Source: Sipunculus nudus (lineage: Eukaryota; Annelida; Sipuncula; Golfingiida; Sipunculidae). From it: a stretch of 64,000 nt of DNA. The translations under genes were made by a program, and so were the position numbers. The notes below the pieces were generated by a model. That model did not search any database and had not been told where the DNA came from. It saw only the letters and a list, made by a program, of their open reading frames with translations. Positions 31,801 through 41,952 of this stretch are shown here, in pieces (the first letter of the stretch is position 1; each line of letters opens with the position of its first letter). Where the stretch lies: positions 69,237,118 to 69,301,117 of the forward strand of contig CM049317.1 of assembly GCA_026874595.1 (NCBI GenBank), given 5' to 3'.

Positions 31801-32899
31801 CGGGCAAAGGAGTAGTCTTATTTTTATCTCGTCGCCCAAACATAAAAGTGCACTTTTGCAAATGTCACAGCATGTTTCTATGTAACAAATTACATGTTCA
31901 TGATTTAGTATAATTCACAGGCAAAAGAGGATATTATGGGATTGAAGGTTAGTATTTTTCTTTTGTTAATTGTGCATTAGAGTGTGCCTTTCATTTTAGA
32001 TGACGTATTGAAAAAAAAAATCTGTATATCAGACTAACAAAGATCATAGGATCCGATTTATTTGCTGATTCAGTAAATTATTGTTAGGCAAAATGATGAG
32101 ATCACCGGTTTATTCTGGATGCTTATTCAAAATGATTGTGTGAATTTAGAAAGTGGGAGGTGCGACGCCTTATCAAGTTGATGAGGGTAACAATCATCCG
32201 GGAGGACATAGCGAGGAAAACGTAAGTTTACAATACAATTGTTGTATATTAGTTATTACAATGCTACAAAAAGAAAATTAGTCAGTTCTTCGGTAAAGTT
32301 AGGCAGCTTTTGAATAAGTCAATATGTGACAAAGAAAAATATAAACACAATATAGGATAGCATTGTTGCTACTGTCGCTGCATTGAGTTCATGGGAATAA
32401 TTAAAATTTGTAAAGTTTGTCGACGGTGTTTCAAAGTTAGAGAATAAATCCTTCTGCATATCAATGTATATTAGTAATAAAAGAGCTTACATTGTGGATA
32501 AATAGTACATTAAGAAATCAAACTCCGGTCTTGGCCAAGGAGTGACCATTAGGTCATTAGGATATACATGGTATTTATCAATATATGAACTTAAAAAAAA
32601 CAAATTCGGCCCATGCAGGCGTGGTAGAGACAAACCAAATCCTGCTTTGGGGAAACAAAATCTCTCCTGAGTGAAACCTGCCATACGAAGAGCTCCCAAT
32701 CATTTTATAAATTTATATCCCTAGTTCTTCGCTATTAAAAAGTATTTATAAGTATGTACCATAAGAGAATAACTACTGATGATGAATTCTTCTTCGAATT
32801 CCACAGGATATAGAAGATGTTCAGATTGATTCCATGTCAGGTGCAGAAGAAGTTCAACACCGAGAAGAAAGAAATGAGACAGACGATAATGCAGAATAA
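20826..32899 (+). CDS. phase-0 exon run: repeat tail, UPA-like module and acidic end of the receptor gene
   Basis: Seventeen exons (20826-20969, eight array exons, 27177-27239, three module exons, four small exons) all begin and end at codon boundaries, have consensus sites and stay open, giving about 700 residues and ending TAA at 32897. No start codon exon, signal peptide or membrane segment was found for this run itself. In the duplicate at 58 kb the T1-type exon follows a membrane exon that ends in phase 0, so these exons are best read as the cytoplasmic part of the receptor starting at 8094. The loss of the membrane-exon donor would disconnect them. The array is rich in Pro, Thr, Asn, Gln and Glu, lacks Tyr, and has TPP sites in every repeat, so tyrosine-based ITAM or ITIM signalling is not supported. 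Confidence 0.6.
20970..21700. other. intron before the exon array
   Basis: AT-rich, no exon or repeat recognised. The array-type intron sequence, with its poly-C tract, begins at about 21700. Confidence 0.45.
22034..22168 (+). CDS. array exon A1
   Basis: 45 codons, phase 0-0, between ttgtag and gtatgtgatg. It encodes VIIVEGAGVLKPNTVPN, NLQDRTPPAPTREQNTEGA and TGLHE. One of four A-type exons that are nearly identical; the A1 and A4 ends read LHE, the A2 and A3 ends LPE. Confidence 0.65.
22454..22585 (+). CDS. array exon B1
   Basis: 44 codons, phase 0-0, between ttgtag and gtatgtgata. It encodes VTSVAKPGGMNPKTFSNAQ, LQEQTPPVPNHGQNTEGA and TGQPE. It is homologous to the A exons but one codon shorter, with its own B-type signature (PVPNHGQ). 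Confidence 0.65.
22912..23046 (+). CDS. array exon A2
   Basis: 45 codons, phase 0-0, splice sites as in A1. It differs from A1 by a few residues (VVKPDTVPN, ending GLPE). Confidence 0.65.
23328..23459 (+). CDS. array exon B2
   Basis: 44 codons, phase 0-0, splice sites as in B1. Met10 of B1 is Arg here (GGRNPKT). The donor region is gtatgtgaaattttt, with a small change from the other units. Confidence 0.65.
23788..23922 (+). CDS. array exon A3
   Basis: 45 codons, phase 0-0, encoding the same peptide as A2 as far as I can read. Confidence 0.65.
24204..24335 (+). CDS. array exon B3
   Basis: 44 codons, phase 0-0, acceptor ttgtag followed by ATA (Ile) instead of GTA (Val). It encodes MNPKTVSNARANLQEQ, diverging slightly from B1. 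Confidence 0.65.
24666..24800 (+). CDS. array exon A4
   Basis: 45 codons, phase 0-0, starting VIIVERAGVV and ending GLHE as A1 does. The following intron leads into the 25-kb segment that is duplicated after B4. Confidence 0.65.
24890..26720 (+). repeat. duplicated intron block (24890-25500 and 26205-26720)
   Basis: Both blocks start near 'ggagatccatggg', pass 'ccaccacaaattcttttaagggtttcagac', 'ttcgaacagccagaacccc' and 'catggttatagatatg', and end 'aagtgatgaacgcata'. The first follows exon A4 and the second follows exon B4, so the terminal array unit carried this flank when it duplicated. Intron-internal open frames here are not genes. Confidence 0.75.
25994..26125 (+). CDS. array exon B4
   Basis: 44 codons, phase 0-0, encoding VTNVDKPVGENPKTVSNAQ and the common B ending. 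It is the most diverged B exon and is separated from A4 by an extra 1.1 kb of intron. Confidence 0.65.
26721..27176. other. intron stretch
   Basis: AT-rich, nothing recognised. Confidence 0.4.
27177..27239 (+). CDS. short tail exon S
   Basis: 21 codons, phase 0-0, acceptor atacgacag, donor gag|gtctct. It encodes ESTERTASESAVNQNTGNQ and PE, matching the ends of the A and B exons (QNTEGATGxPE), so it looks like a shortened relative of the array exons. Confidence 0.55.
27240..29364. other. long intron with two TA microsatellites
   Basis: (TA)n runs lie at 27967-28008 and 28825-28872. A degenerate AT/GC-mixed segment lies at 28200-28600. No exon is supported. Confidence 0.5.
29365..29565 (+). 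CDS. UPA-like module exon P1
   Basis: 67 codons, phase 0-0, acceptor ttctccgtag, donor atcaag|gtatga. A polar Ser/Thr/Pro lead (EITRSPTNSSKPAADAW) is followed by alternating hydrophobic strands: FEIFMYFICQHGHIGLTLFV, then AENPNDKKCIK. The end of P1 plus P2 resembles a UPA domain (strand 'lrvy...dt', helix 'E...g..lle'). The minus-strand exon at 52204-52313 has a related layout, including SSKP near its start. Confidence 0.6.
30655..30840 (+). CDS. UPA-like module exon P2
   Basis: 62 codons, phase 0-0, donor actgag|gtgaag. It encodes KLEHMYGRGLLEEKNIIMES, then DDGLELVIRIKFSQNGSWKE and ISNMFRFICPTE. The order helix-E, G-x-LLEE, strand, 'L.L.I', 'W-K' and a closing hydrophobic strand is what is known for UPA domains of UNC5, PIDD and ankyrins. 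The match is by eye and partial, so the family name is a hypothesis. Confidence 0.6.
31018..31215 (+). CDS. UPA-like module exon P3
   Basis: 66 codons, phase 0-0, acceptor cgttcaag, donor gataag|gtaacc. It encodes TIRKIITQLTKAPIAVLTDV, AFIYTGANEWQTSPLEFKLT and EERDVFIFPDK. It aligns along its full length with the minus-strand exon 51295-51483, which ends EPDQ at the position of FPDK. I do not recognise this part as a named domain. Confidence 0.6.
31424..31501 (+). CDS. small hydrophilic exon after the module
   Basis: 26 codons, phase 0-0, acceptor attgacag, donor cct|gtaagt. It encodes IDKSLTATNNEGKKPKSDPQ then CRTDVP. Low complexity, no domain. Confidence 0.55.
31921..31947 (+). CDS. nine-codon microexon
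   Basis: The sequence between ttcacag and gttagt encodes AKEDIMGLK in phase 0-0. It is supported only by phase agreement with its neighbours. Confidence 0.35.
32150..32221 (+). CDS. small Gly/Glu-rich exon
   Basis: 24 codons, phase 0-0, acceptor gaatttag, donor aac|gtaagt. It encodes KVGGATPYQVDEGNNHPGGH then SEEN. Confidence 0.5.
32807..32899 (+). CDS. terminal acidic exon
   Basis: 30 codons and TAA at 32897-32899, acceptor attccacag. It encodes DIEDVQIDSMSGAEEVQHRE then ERNETDDNAE. A polyadenylation-type signal aataaa is seen at 33293. No further exon is visible downstream before the repeat at 34890. Confidence 0.55.
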   Translation, partial: DIEDVQIDSMSGAEEVQHREERNETDDNAE

Positions 32900-34889
32900 C
32901 GTAAGAATTAGATAGATACGAGAATATATATGCTAACACCATTACAAACGGCGAATAATTCAGTGTTAATTATTGGGTAACATGATATTAATATTCCACA
33001 TAGCGCGATTGCAGTAATAAATGATCGAATATAATATGCATTATAAACATATAAATTTTCAACCTGGCATCTGCGAGCATTATTATATTCTTGGATCCAT
33101 GGGCATATTACATATAAACTATAACTTATTCTGGTACCGGCAGAGACCTATTTGTTGTATTGATTGTCATAATAAAAATAGTTACTTTTTAAATATATTT
33201 ATATATTTTTTTTTATAATATATATATATTGTACGAAAGGTCTTCTAAATAGATTAAACCATTATACGATCCTTTTGGAATAAGGATAGATCAATAAAAG
33301 CTTTGCTTTCAATCACTAAATTTGTTTGTATATTTCTTTTATAAGTTCTCATGTATAATAAACAATAAATGTATCTCTTTCCTTTAACTCAGAGCATCCA
33401 CATAACAATGCAAGTATGACCCATCTCTAATCTTCAGTCCCCTGACTTTGCCCTTATGGCTGTCTGTTTGTGACACAGTAGCAACAACCACGATATCCCT
33501 GGTTATAACGTTAAACGAATAGGCCTTACCACCCCTTTACGCCTTAGCGTTAAATATAATCTTGTATTCTCATGAGACCTGCATACTTAGTGTGCAAACC
33601 TGCCCTACAGTCCTCATTAAGGTTATGCGCCTTTGAAAACAGCACTTGGCTTATGCGACTTACCTGAATTTCATATTCTTAAGCAAGAAATCATTGAAAG
33701 CAGGTTAAACAAAGATTTTCATTGCTGTAAGGGTCAGGGGTTCTAATGCGAACACATGTGGGACAATACATATAAAAGACAGCCTGGGTAAGAATGAAAG
33801 TTATACTATATGGCTACTTTGTAGAATACAATGAACTAATGTAAATTCGACGCTAGTAGGCAAATAATCGTCTACTGGAACAATAAAGAACATATAAATA
33901 TTTCGTAATCGTTCTATCTCACTGCACAATTAAACAAGTACCATAAATCATTTATGATTGTTTAAAGTGTTTCTTCTAAACATTAAGGGATTCAGAATAA
34001 AAGGACATGAATCAATTGCCTTGGCATATATAGTTTATCTCTGCCTGTCCAAAGAACATGCATAGCATTGGATTGTGATTTAAGGCAGTTTTAAATATTC
34101 AGGTACGCATCCAGACAAATATTTACTGATAAGTTGTTCCAACCAATATTGTTATATAAGTCGGTATTGTAATAAAGACGTCCCATTATTCAATATATGA
34201 AACGTGCTCATGTTGGGATAAAATGGCCAACATAATATATAATATATATTTATATAAACATATCGTTCAGTTAAATACAATTAAATCATGTGTATGCTTT
34301 GTATTTTCCCATGAATAAATATGTAGGCAATCGAAAATATTGCGGACTGGGATTTGGGATGTATATATCCCCTAAAATTCTCTAAGGGGAATACACTGTT
34401 TAAGAGATAAATTAATTCTCTTTACCTTTTTAATTACAAAAAATAGCTACAACCTTGTGTTACCTATAAGGACGTTTTCATGTAACATGTATCACAGACA
34501 GCAAATGTGTGCATATAAATATATAAACAGAAATAAGCATTTTATAATACGTCCAGGCGTACATTTGCCAGAGATCAGACATCGTTTGAACCCTATTAAA
34601 ATAAATTTTCAGCTAAAGAAAGTTGAAAGGTAATCTAAACTACGAGCTATTCAACGTGCGGGTGATTAGTATATAATTTCAGTTAATGGGATAACTATTG
34701 TCCTTCTCAATGTATAAAACACATTTTAAAATTTAAGGGTAGTCTTTATCGAATGACTAGCTCTTTTTTTCTGAATACATTTAAACGACACGATTATCTG
34801 CTTGAACTTCTAATGTTTATCTCTATAAAAGTTTTTTAAATCTTTTTAAGTCTTATTTCTATTTATAAATACGATGACAGTGATATAAA
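32900..34889. other. non-coding AT-rich stretch
   Basis: It contains the likely 3' untranslated region with AATAAA at 33293-33298 and further AATAAA/AATAAAT words. No exon or repeat is recognised up to the repeat at 34890. Confidence 0.45.
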
Positions 34890-35085
34890 GCATCCTACAT
34901 GAACACGGACAAACATATGAGCAAACACTGGTGATCACAGAACCTCTTCCAAGCTTGTAGGCATGTGGCAGATCTGAATCTCAATTACAGCAATCTACAA
35001 TTTTCTGTCCCATCATTAGTCGTAATCGCCCTTGTCCGCGACATGTAGGGGTTATGAGGGTACATAAAACTGAGGAAGTCAATAT
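34890..35085 (+). repeat. dispersed repeat R, copy 1
   Basis: This stretch (aacacggacaaacatatgag ... ataaaactgaggaagtcaat) matches 45695-46010, except that copy 2 carries about 125 extra bases in the middle. The LTR of Gypsy element 2 starts at the base after it, where copy 2 continues uninterrupted, so the Gypsy element inserted into this repeat. Confidence 0.8.
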
Positions 35086-35900
35086 TGTTACCGAACCTAT
35101 TATCAACAGATCATGTATTGCGGATGAACATAAATTTTGTAATGGAGAATAAAATTACATCCTGTGACACTAGGCAGTGAGAAATGTCTAGGGGAATGAA
35201 TAAAGAAGTCTGGTTTTTGGTTAACAAATAACTCTAATTTATTCTTAAAACAACTCTAACATTACATTACACTAAATCAATACAATTACACAGTATAACA
35301 GCAGTATAACAGCAAATCAATACAATCACACAGTAAAATAGACATAGTGCACAGTACCTGGATACCACCACTGTCAAAGCGATAAGTCCTTTAAAATGTA
35401 TAAGCTGGATGAACAATTCACACAAATGTAATTACAAATTCAATCTACTGTTATTCGAAACTTAAGTCATGGCAGTGATCCGAAAGGCAAACTGAAGACT
35501 ACATAAAATCCTTCATAAATTTGAAGAAAATCTCAAACTGCTGCATGTATCGAAAAAAGGCCCCACTCTGTTGTGTCCGCTGGAATATTCTGTCACCTCT
35601 CTCTCGGCTCCAAAACAAAGCCCCCTATTTATAACTTCTCACCTTCCATTTCTCGAACAATCCAAAGAATCTAACATGATACTCAGTAAACACGCGTTAC
35701 AGGAAACATTTAGAAAAAGAACGCTGTGTCTATACTTGTCAGGGTTAACACGTGAGCCGGCCAGGCGAGAAAGCCCCAGACTAGCATGACAACGAGAGTT
35801 CAACCAGTATGGATAAACTGAGAATGCAATACCCGGACAGGCGAGGCCGCTACAACACGAGTGACGCCCGCGTCACACAACAGAAAAGACATCTGTAACA
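35086..35900 (-). repeat. LTR of Gypsy element 2 (815 bp)
   Basis: The boundaries are TGTTACCG at 35086 and CTGTAACA ending 35900, with a polypurine tract (minus strand) at 35901-35912. It aligns over its full length with the 815-bp LTR at 5203-6017 and is the 3' LTR in element orientation. Confidence 0.9.
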
Positions 35901-36339
35901 CTCCTCCTCCTGTAAGAAAAAAGGAAGTTATTTTTTCTCTGAAAACTTTCTTTTTTGCGATCACAATCCCTAAATGTTTACAAATTCTAAAAGTCATCTT
36001 ATTTACTACATTACATAAACATCTTGTGTACAACATTTGATAAACATCTCAATAAGCAATCAGCAAGTACATTGTCTATTCCTTTAATGTGTTTGATTAC
36101 AAGATTGTAAATCTGTAAGAACAAACTCCATCTCAACAATCTTTGATTTTTACACTCAACTTGTTCATGTACGTGAGAGGATTTTGATCACAGAAGACAA
36201 TGATAGGCTTGACTGATGAAGTAACATAAACTTTAAAATGTTGCGATGCCAAAATCTAAGCCAAACATTCTTTTTCAATAGTGGAGTAGTTTTTTCTTGT
36301 TTGCGTTAAAATTTTCTTGAGAAATAACAAATTGGATGA

Positions 36340-37480
36340 TGTATGCCATCATTGCCTTCTTTTACAACACAGCACAAGCAGCAGTATCACTAGCATCTAC
36401 AGCTAACTTAAAAGGTACAGAAAAGTCTGGAGCTGCTAAAACTGGCAAACTTTGCAGAATTGCTTTCAAATTCTGAAATGCATTTTTACACTGAACATTC
36501 CATACAAACGTTTGTTTCTTCTTTAATAAATTAGTCAAAGTTTCAGATACAGCAGAAAAATTTGGACAAAACTTACTTTAGTATCCAACCATACAAAGAA
36601 AACGCATTATTTGCTTTTTGTTTTGTGGTCTAGGAAATCCAGAAATAACACTTATTTTAGCAGCAACAGGTTTTACTTGACCCTGCCCTATAACATGACC
36701 CAAAAAATGTTACTTGTGCATGACAAAATTAAAATTTTACTAAGTTTACCGTCAGATGTGCTTCACTGAGTCTTTCGAAGAGGTCGCGAAGAATTTAAAG
36801 ATGTTTCTCCCAGGTGTCGCTGTACACGATAAGGTCATGAATATATGCGTCGCAGCCCTGATTGTCCTTGACAACCATATGGATGAGGCGCTGGAACGTG
36901 GCTGGCGAGTTCTTCATGCCAAACGGCATAACGTTATACTGGTAAAATCCTTGCGGCGTTACAAATGAGTACATTTCTTATGCTCGATCTGTCAGCGGAA
37001 CTTGCCAGAATACTTTTAGCAAGTCAGACTTGGAAACATATCTGGAGCTACCGACTCTATCAATACAATTATCGATCCTCGGAATCGGGAACGTGTCAGT
37101 CTTGGTGACAGAGTTCAGTTTTTGATAATCTGTGCTTCCATCAGCATTTGGTAAGTTCCATCAGGATTTGGCACAAGTATACTGGGTGAACTCCAGTTAC
37201 TGTTACTAGATTCAATAAAATCATTGTCCAGCAAATATTGATTCTCATCCTGTAGATACTTTTGCTGGATTCAGTCTATAAGGATGTTGCTTGACTGCGC
37301 TTGCCTCGCCAACATCGAAGTCATGGCACAATATGTTAGTTCGCGTTGAAATGTCATTAAACAAATGTTCATAATTCCGCAGCAGGTTATTGCGGGCTTG
37401 TTGTTGTTGTGCGGTATTTGTGACTGTTTGGCATCCAGGTGGTTAAGTACGTCTGAGTTTTTAGTGGTGCTGTACCACAC
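36340..37480 (-). pseudogene. Gypsy element 2 RT and RNase H remnants
   Basis: The minus strand carries RNase H lead-in, thumb, palm and fingers fragments in several frames. The palm segment at about 36800-36960 contains the region missing in element 1, reading DLIVYSDTW after a position where the first Asp of the catalytic pair is replaced by His. 37271-37480 covers the RT N-terminal lead-in. Confidence 0.8.
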
Positions 37481-38011
37481 TGAATGTCTACATCATACTT
37501 ACAATCAGTATCTACTTTAACTGGGTCAGGGTCAGTCTTTACCCAGTTAACAGCAGTAACATTTTGTAAAATATCCGATGTGCTACTTCTGTTATAATAT
37601 GGTTTCAACACGTTAACATGGCACAGTTGTTTCTTCTTACGTCTATCTAGTGTCAACAGTATGTAATTTAAATCACTGACTTTCTTTTGAACAATTTAAG
37701 GAACAAAATACCTTGCTTGCATAGGTCTGCCAGGGATGGGAAGTAATACAAGGACCTTTTTCACCAGGCTCAAAGGTCCTACTTACAGTGTGCTTGTCAT
37801 ACTCTTTTTTTTCATTTTCTACTCTGTGCAGATTTTAGATTTGACTTTGCAATCTCACAAGCATTATGTAGTTTAATGCGAAAGTCTGAGACATACTACA
37901 GTAAACTAAGAGAATAAGGATTTTCACACAAGAGTTTTTATTAAGCAGTTTCAATAGACCGCTAACTGAGTGTCCAAAAACTAGTTCAAAGGGACTGCAG
38001 CCAAAGGACTC

Positions 38012-38302
38012 TTAAAAGGATTCTCTGACAGAAAACAGCAATAGGTGGATTCCTTCATCCAAGTCTTTCTTTGTGTCATAGCAATAGGTCTTAATCATGT
38101 TTTTTAATGTCTGGTGAAAACGCTCGAGGGCGCCCTGCCTTTTAGGATGGTATGGCGAAGAGCTGTACAGTTTTATACCTAGCTCAAGCATAACCTGTTG
38201 GAATAAGCCAGGTATAAAATTAGACCCTTGGTCCGACTGGACGAATTTAGGTAATCCCGAAGGTGTAAAATAGTAGTAGAGCTTTGACAACACTTTTGGC
38301 AT
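38012..38302 (-). pseudogene. Gypsy element 2 integrase core, second half
   Basis: The frame contains GLPKFVQSDQGSNFIPGLFQ (second catalytic Asp context) and SSPYHPKRQGALERFHQTLK (catalytic Glu context), followed by LDEGIHLLLFSVRESF. It overlaps the end of the preceding frame (38247-38663), so one frameshift separates them. Confidence 0.88.
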
Positions 38303-38663
38303 TACTTTTGCGCAATGGTATTGCCTCAGGGAACCTGGTAGATGCGCATATAATTGTCAGCAAGTATTCATGTCCAGATTTTGTTTTGGGCAGTGGTCCA
38401 ACACAGTCACCAATAATCCTACTAAATGGTTCCTCGAAAGCAGGAATAGGCCTAAGTTGGGCTTTAGGAGGATTCTGATTGGGATTGCCTACCATCTGGC
38501 ATGTGTGGCATGATTTACAATATTGTAAAACATCTTTCCTGATGTAAGGCCAATAGAAGTGTGTACTAACTTTCTGATAAGTTTTAGTTATACCTAAATG
38601 GCCAGACGAAGGAGCCTCATGTGCCATGTTAAGAATTTCATTGCAAAAGTTTTTGGGCATCAC
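38247..38663 (-). pseudogene. Gypsy element 2 integrase zinc domain and first half of core
   Basis: The frame has the HHCC zinc-binding motif: H in MAHEAPSSGHLGITKTY (two His) and CKSCHTCQ (two Cys). The core then starts with RIIGDCVGPLPKTKSGHEYL, where GD is the first catalytic Asp. The homologous zinc domain is deleted from element 1. A frameshift follows at about 38290. Confidence 0.9.
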
Positions 38664-39045
38664 TGTTGGATGTTTGGTGGCCCACTCATCATCAGCGCGT
38701 ACATCCGGTGGTCGCCCTTAACGTATAAGCACTCCATATTTGACGTAGAAACAAACTGGGTTCTGTGACAGTTCATCTTTAGAAACTGCCCTGGGAAACA
38801 AACATGAAATATCAGGGTCCTGATGCTGTTCCGCGATAAGTTCTGACCTTGAAAATGCTGCATCCTGTACGGGCGATTCGTTAGAAGAGTCACTAGTGAC
38901 TCCCAGAGTGTTATTATCTGGACCATTATCCTCGTGTGTTTTTCTTGGCCATAGATCTAGTTACAGCACATGAAGGATACAAACCAGGAATTTCCTGACT
39001 TTCAGGATCAGTGTCCTGATCAAGTGACGGCTTTTCTGTCACTAT

Positions 39046-40861
39046 TTATGAAGAAGGCAGTTTTAGTCATGATATTCGTATGTGACGTATATAAATAACT
39101 TACATAGCACCATCTACAGGCAGTCTGGAAAAAAATGCTTGATGTATGTAACACCTTCTTTGAGGAATATGGAGTGCAATATAGTACAAGAAAACTGTAT
39201 GTTTGAAGAAAAACAAAAATTGTCAGAGATACCAGAGGATTATATATTTCTTGCTGCCAAACAAAATTTAAATAAAATCGGCACCAAGTAGTATATCTGA
39301 TGTCACAGGTGTATTACAGAGAGCGGGGCATTTTTTTAATTTAAATAAATTCTAGCAGATCACATGGACCTGCTTCGATAAATTGCTTAAAAGCTCTAAA
39401 AGTTACTTTTCTTATTTACATCTTTTTAATGGAGTCCAAACATGAGGCAAAGCAGTGTGAAGAATATAGCTAATACGTATTACAAAGGATTAAGTACCGG
39501 TTTGAAACTGTCCTACAATTCACATTCAAATATTGTGTCATCAGTGACTGAAGTCTCTCATTGTGTATATAGATAGGGATTTTAAGCGATGATATTCTTT
39601 ATGTACAGTTATAATAATTTACTTGTTTTTTATGTCTTATAAAGGGAGATATTATTTGACTAGTTTCATTGGTAACAGTGTAGAAATTTAAGAGACGGCA
39701 TAGCCGACATTGTCAACATTTAACCATATTTCATGGCCTATTAAATAAGTCAGCTTATACAGATGGGTGATCCCACATTGAACTACAATGTTTTCTTTGT
39801 TTAGTGTTGAACTTTCATTCACACAATATACCTTCTCTGTACGAAATAAATACTTAATATGAAATGGAATTGCCGAATATTGGCCAGTCGTTGATGAATA
39901 CTGCTTGTTTTTTAAAACAAATAAATCCCTGTTTGTGCAAATATATGCTTATCTTCTACTATTTAGTCCGTCCAAGGAAAACATGTTCCATGCTACATGG
40001 CATAATATTTTCTATGTTCATTGACATCGATGAGACAACTGGGTCCTTACTGTAAATAAATGCATTTGTTCTTAAATCATCTTATGTTTTTATTATTACC
40101 GAATGTGAACTTTAAGGCCAAAATTTGGTATAAAATTTGTAACGTGGAATAAATATATTTTAGAAATTAAAAGAGATCTAACGTACACCTATACACTTAA
40201 TTAGATAGATAGATAGATAGATAGAAAGATAACTAGATAGATAAGCCTGTGGTAAGAAACGGTTTTTTCATTTATGATAAGACATATGGTCATAGATCAT
40301 TCCTTCATACTGGGCTAGCTAATATACCCGGTAACCTTGTCTATCCAGTGTATATTGTAACACCATTACATATTCATCTCTGACTGAAGCATAACAGAAA
40401 TATCGTGAATTGAACTGAATAAGCTGTCAAAACAATTAAACTTCCCATTTTCCTCTCGTCTTAGGCAAAAAAAAAGGGTATGGTTCTTATTCACCGCCCG
40501 CATCAATTTTTAAACCCCGCATCAAAATTGTTTATTTTAATTTTCAATAGAAATTTACTAATTTTGAGCCACAGCCGCTCGGACATTTCTTTCAAGAAGA
40601 TATAATCATACAGTTTTCTTTGTTATGTAGTGTATTTACCTGTTTCGCAAAATAAATCTGTTATTTTCATGATTTGCCCTTATCATTTGACATTTTATTT
40701 AAACATAGCATAAAAATAAAAAAAAGCGTTCCGCATTGATTCTGAAAAAAGAAGCATACCTTTTTTTGGCCTTAATGGAGTCATTTTTCCTTTTTAATCA
40801 TGAAATTACCACTTACACCAATGTACATACTGAATTTAATTTATGTAGAAGTTAGAGATAT
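39046..40861. other. non-coding AT-rich stretch
   Basis: A short (gata)n tract lies at 40203-40240. No exon is recognised. Confidence 0.45.
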
Positions 40862-41121
40862 GGTCCACGTAGGATACACGTTGCATCATTCCCGCTTCCT
40901 ATCAATGATAACTGAACTCTATTTCATTTGATGATAAGTTTTTTTTTCACTTTTGAGCATATGTTTTATTAATAAGGCCTCAATGATGTTATCGGGAAAA
41001 TGTGAACACCACAGCCCAGTGATATTTAAATATTACAATTAACAGTGATAGCAATTGTAGTTTTGACGGACGTTTGGTCTTGAGCTGTCGGGAATGCTGC
41101 AAAGTGTATCCTATGTGGACC
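40862..41121. mobile_element. MITE-like element with 32-bp inverted repeats
   Basis: The left end, ggtccacgtaggatacacgt tgcatcattccc, is the inverse complement of the right end, gggaatgctgcaaagtgtat cctatgtggacc, with few mismatches. The element is 260 bp and has no coding capacity. A third occurrence of the end sequence (gatgcaaagtgtatcct) lies at 50458-50475 without an obvious partner. A target-site duplication was not clear. Confidence 0.7.
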
Positions 41122-41269
41122 GTTTTCCTAACTTCGTCATGAATTTAATCCTGAGACATTTCATATTATGAAATGGGGCTGTCATAGCGCTACATGTTGG
41201 CAACAACAATTGTGCATCAGGGCTGAAAGGACTTCGTTACTCAAAATCATTGCTGAAGACCTTCCGAGT

Positions 41270-41301
41270 ACCCCCCCCCACACACACACACACACACACG
41301 C
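41270..41301. repeat. poly-C and (CA)n microsatellite
   Basis: A C run is followed by about ten CA repeats. Confidence 0.9.
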
Positions 41302-41952
41302 CCACCGCCTACCCGTGTTCCGAACGCTATGGCTATGTAACGCGGCTATTATGTTCCACCCGCAAGATGTTCCCGAAGAGGACAAACAAGTCCAGAAGAG
41401 GTTTCCAAATTTTCGAAAGGGTTTGAAATAATTGTTCCCTTCGGTTGCTAATTAACTTGCAGTTTATTGTTACACATATTTTTCCTATGGCCTGGGCAAC
41501 AGATTTGTTGACCTGCCACCGGTGTCCTATCGTGTTATCTATTAATATTAGAATGGGTTAGCCAGTTGACGTTAAATAAAAGAGCCATCTGTCGTATCTG
41601 GGATAGAACTAAACTGGTCTCCTAGTGTAACATTACAGATAGTAAGACAAGTTCTATATTAGTGGCTAAAATCTCATTATTTCGTGCATTTTTCAAGAAA
41701 AGTCGGTATAATTACTGATTGGTATGTCGAATAAGCATACGGGAATTAACTTATGGGAAATCGTATCCATATAATGAGAGAGTGATTGTCTTGCTAAAAC
41801 CTGTTGACTAATATGTCCAGCTCACAAATCATAAGCTTCTGTCACTCGACTCGAAAACTAATTTAATCCGATAATTTATAGTTTAATGCGGAAGATCAAC
41901 ACACTTTTGGGTGAAAGAAATGATCTGATATTTTTTTCTTTTACATGCATTT
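41302..41952. other. non-coding stretch
   Basis: No exon or named repeat recognised. Confidence 0.4.

Larger units (their letters stand above)
35086..39045 (-). mobile_element. Gypsy element 2, 5'-truncated copy of the element 1 family
   Basis: The copy runs from its 3' LTR through RNase H, RT, integrase and the pol linker. It stops abruptly at about 39045, at the point matching about 3003 of element 1. Protease, gag and the 5' LTR are absent. It keeps both segments deleted from element 1. Its RT and integrase frames are broken at several places, and the RT aspartate pair is damaged (His in place of one Asp, near 36840). Confidence 0.9.

Noticed and set aside
36756-36968. Plus-strand 70-codon frame
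   Set aside because: It is the reverse of the Gypsy element 2 RT region.
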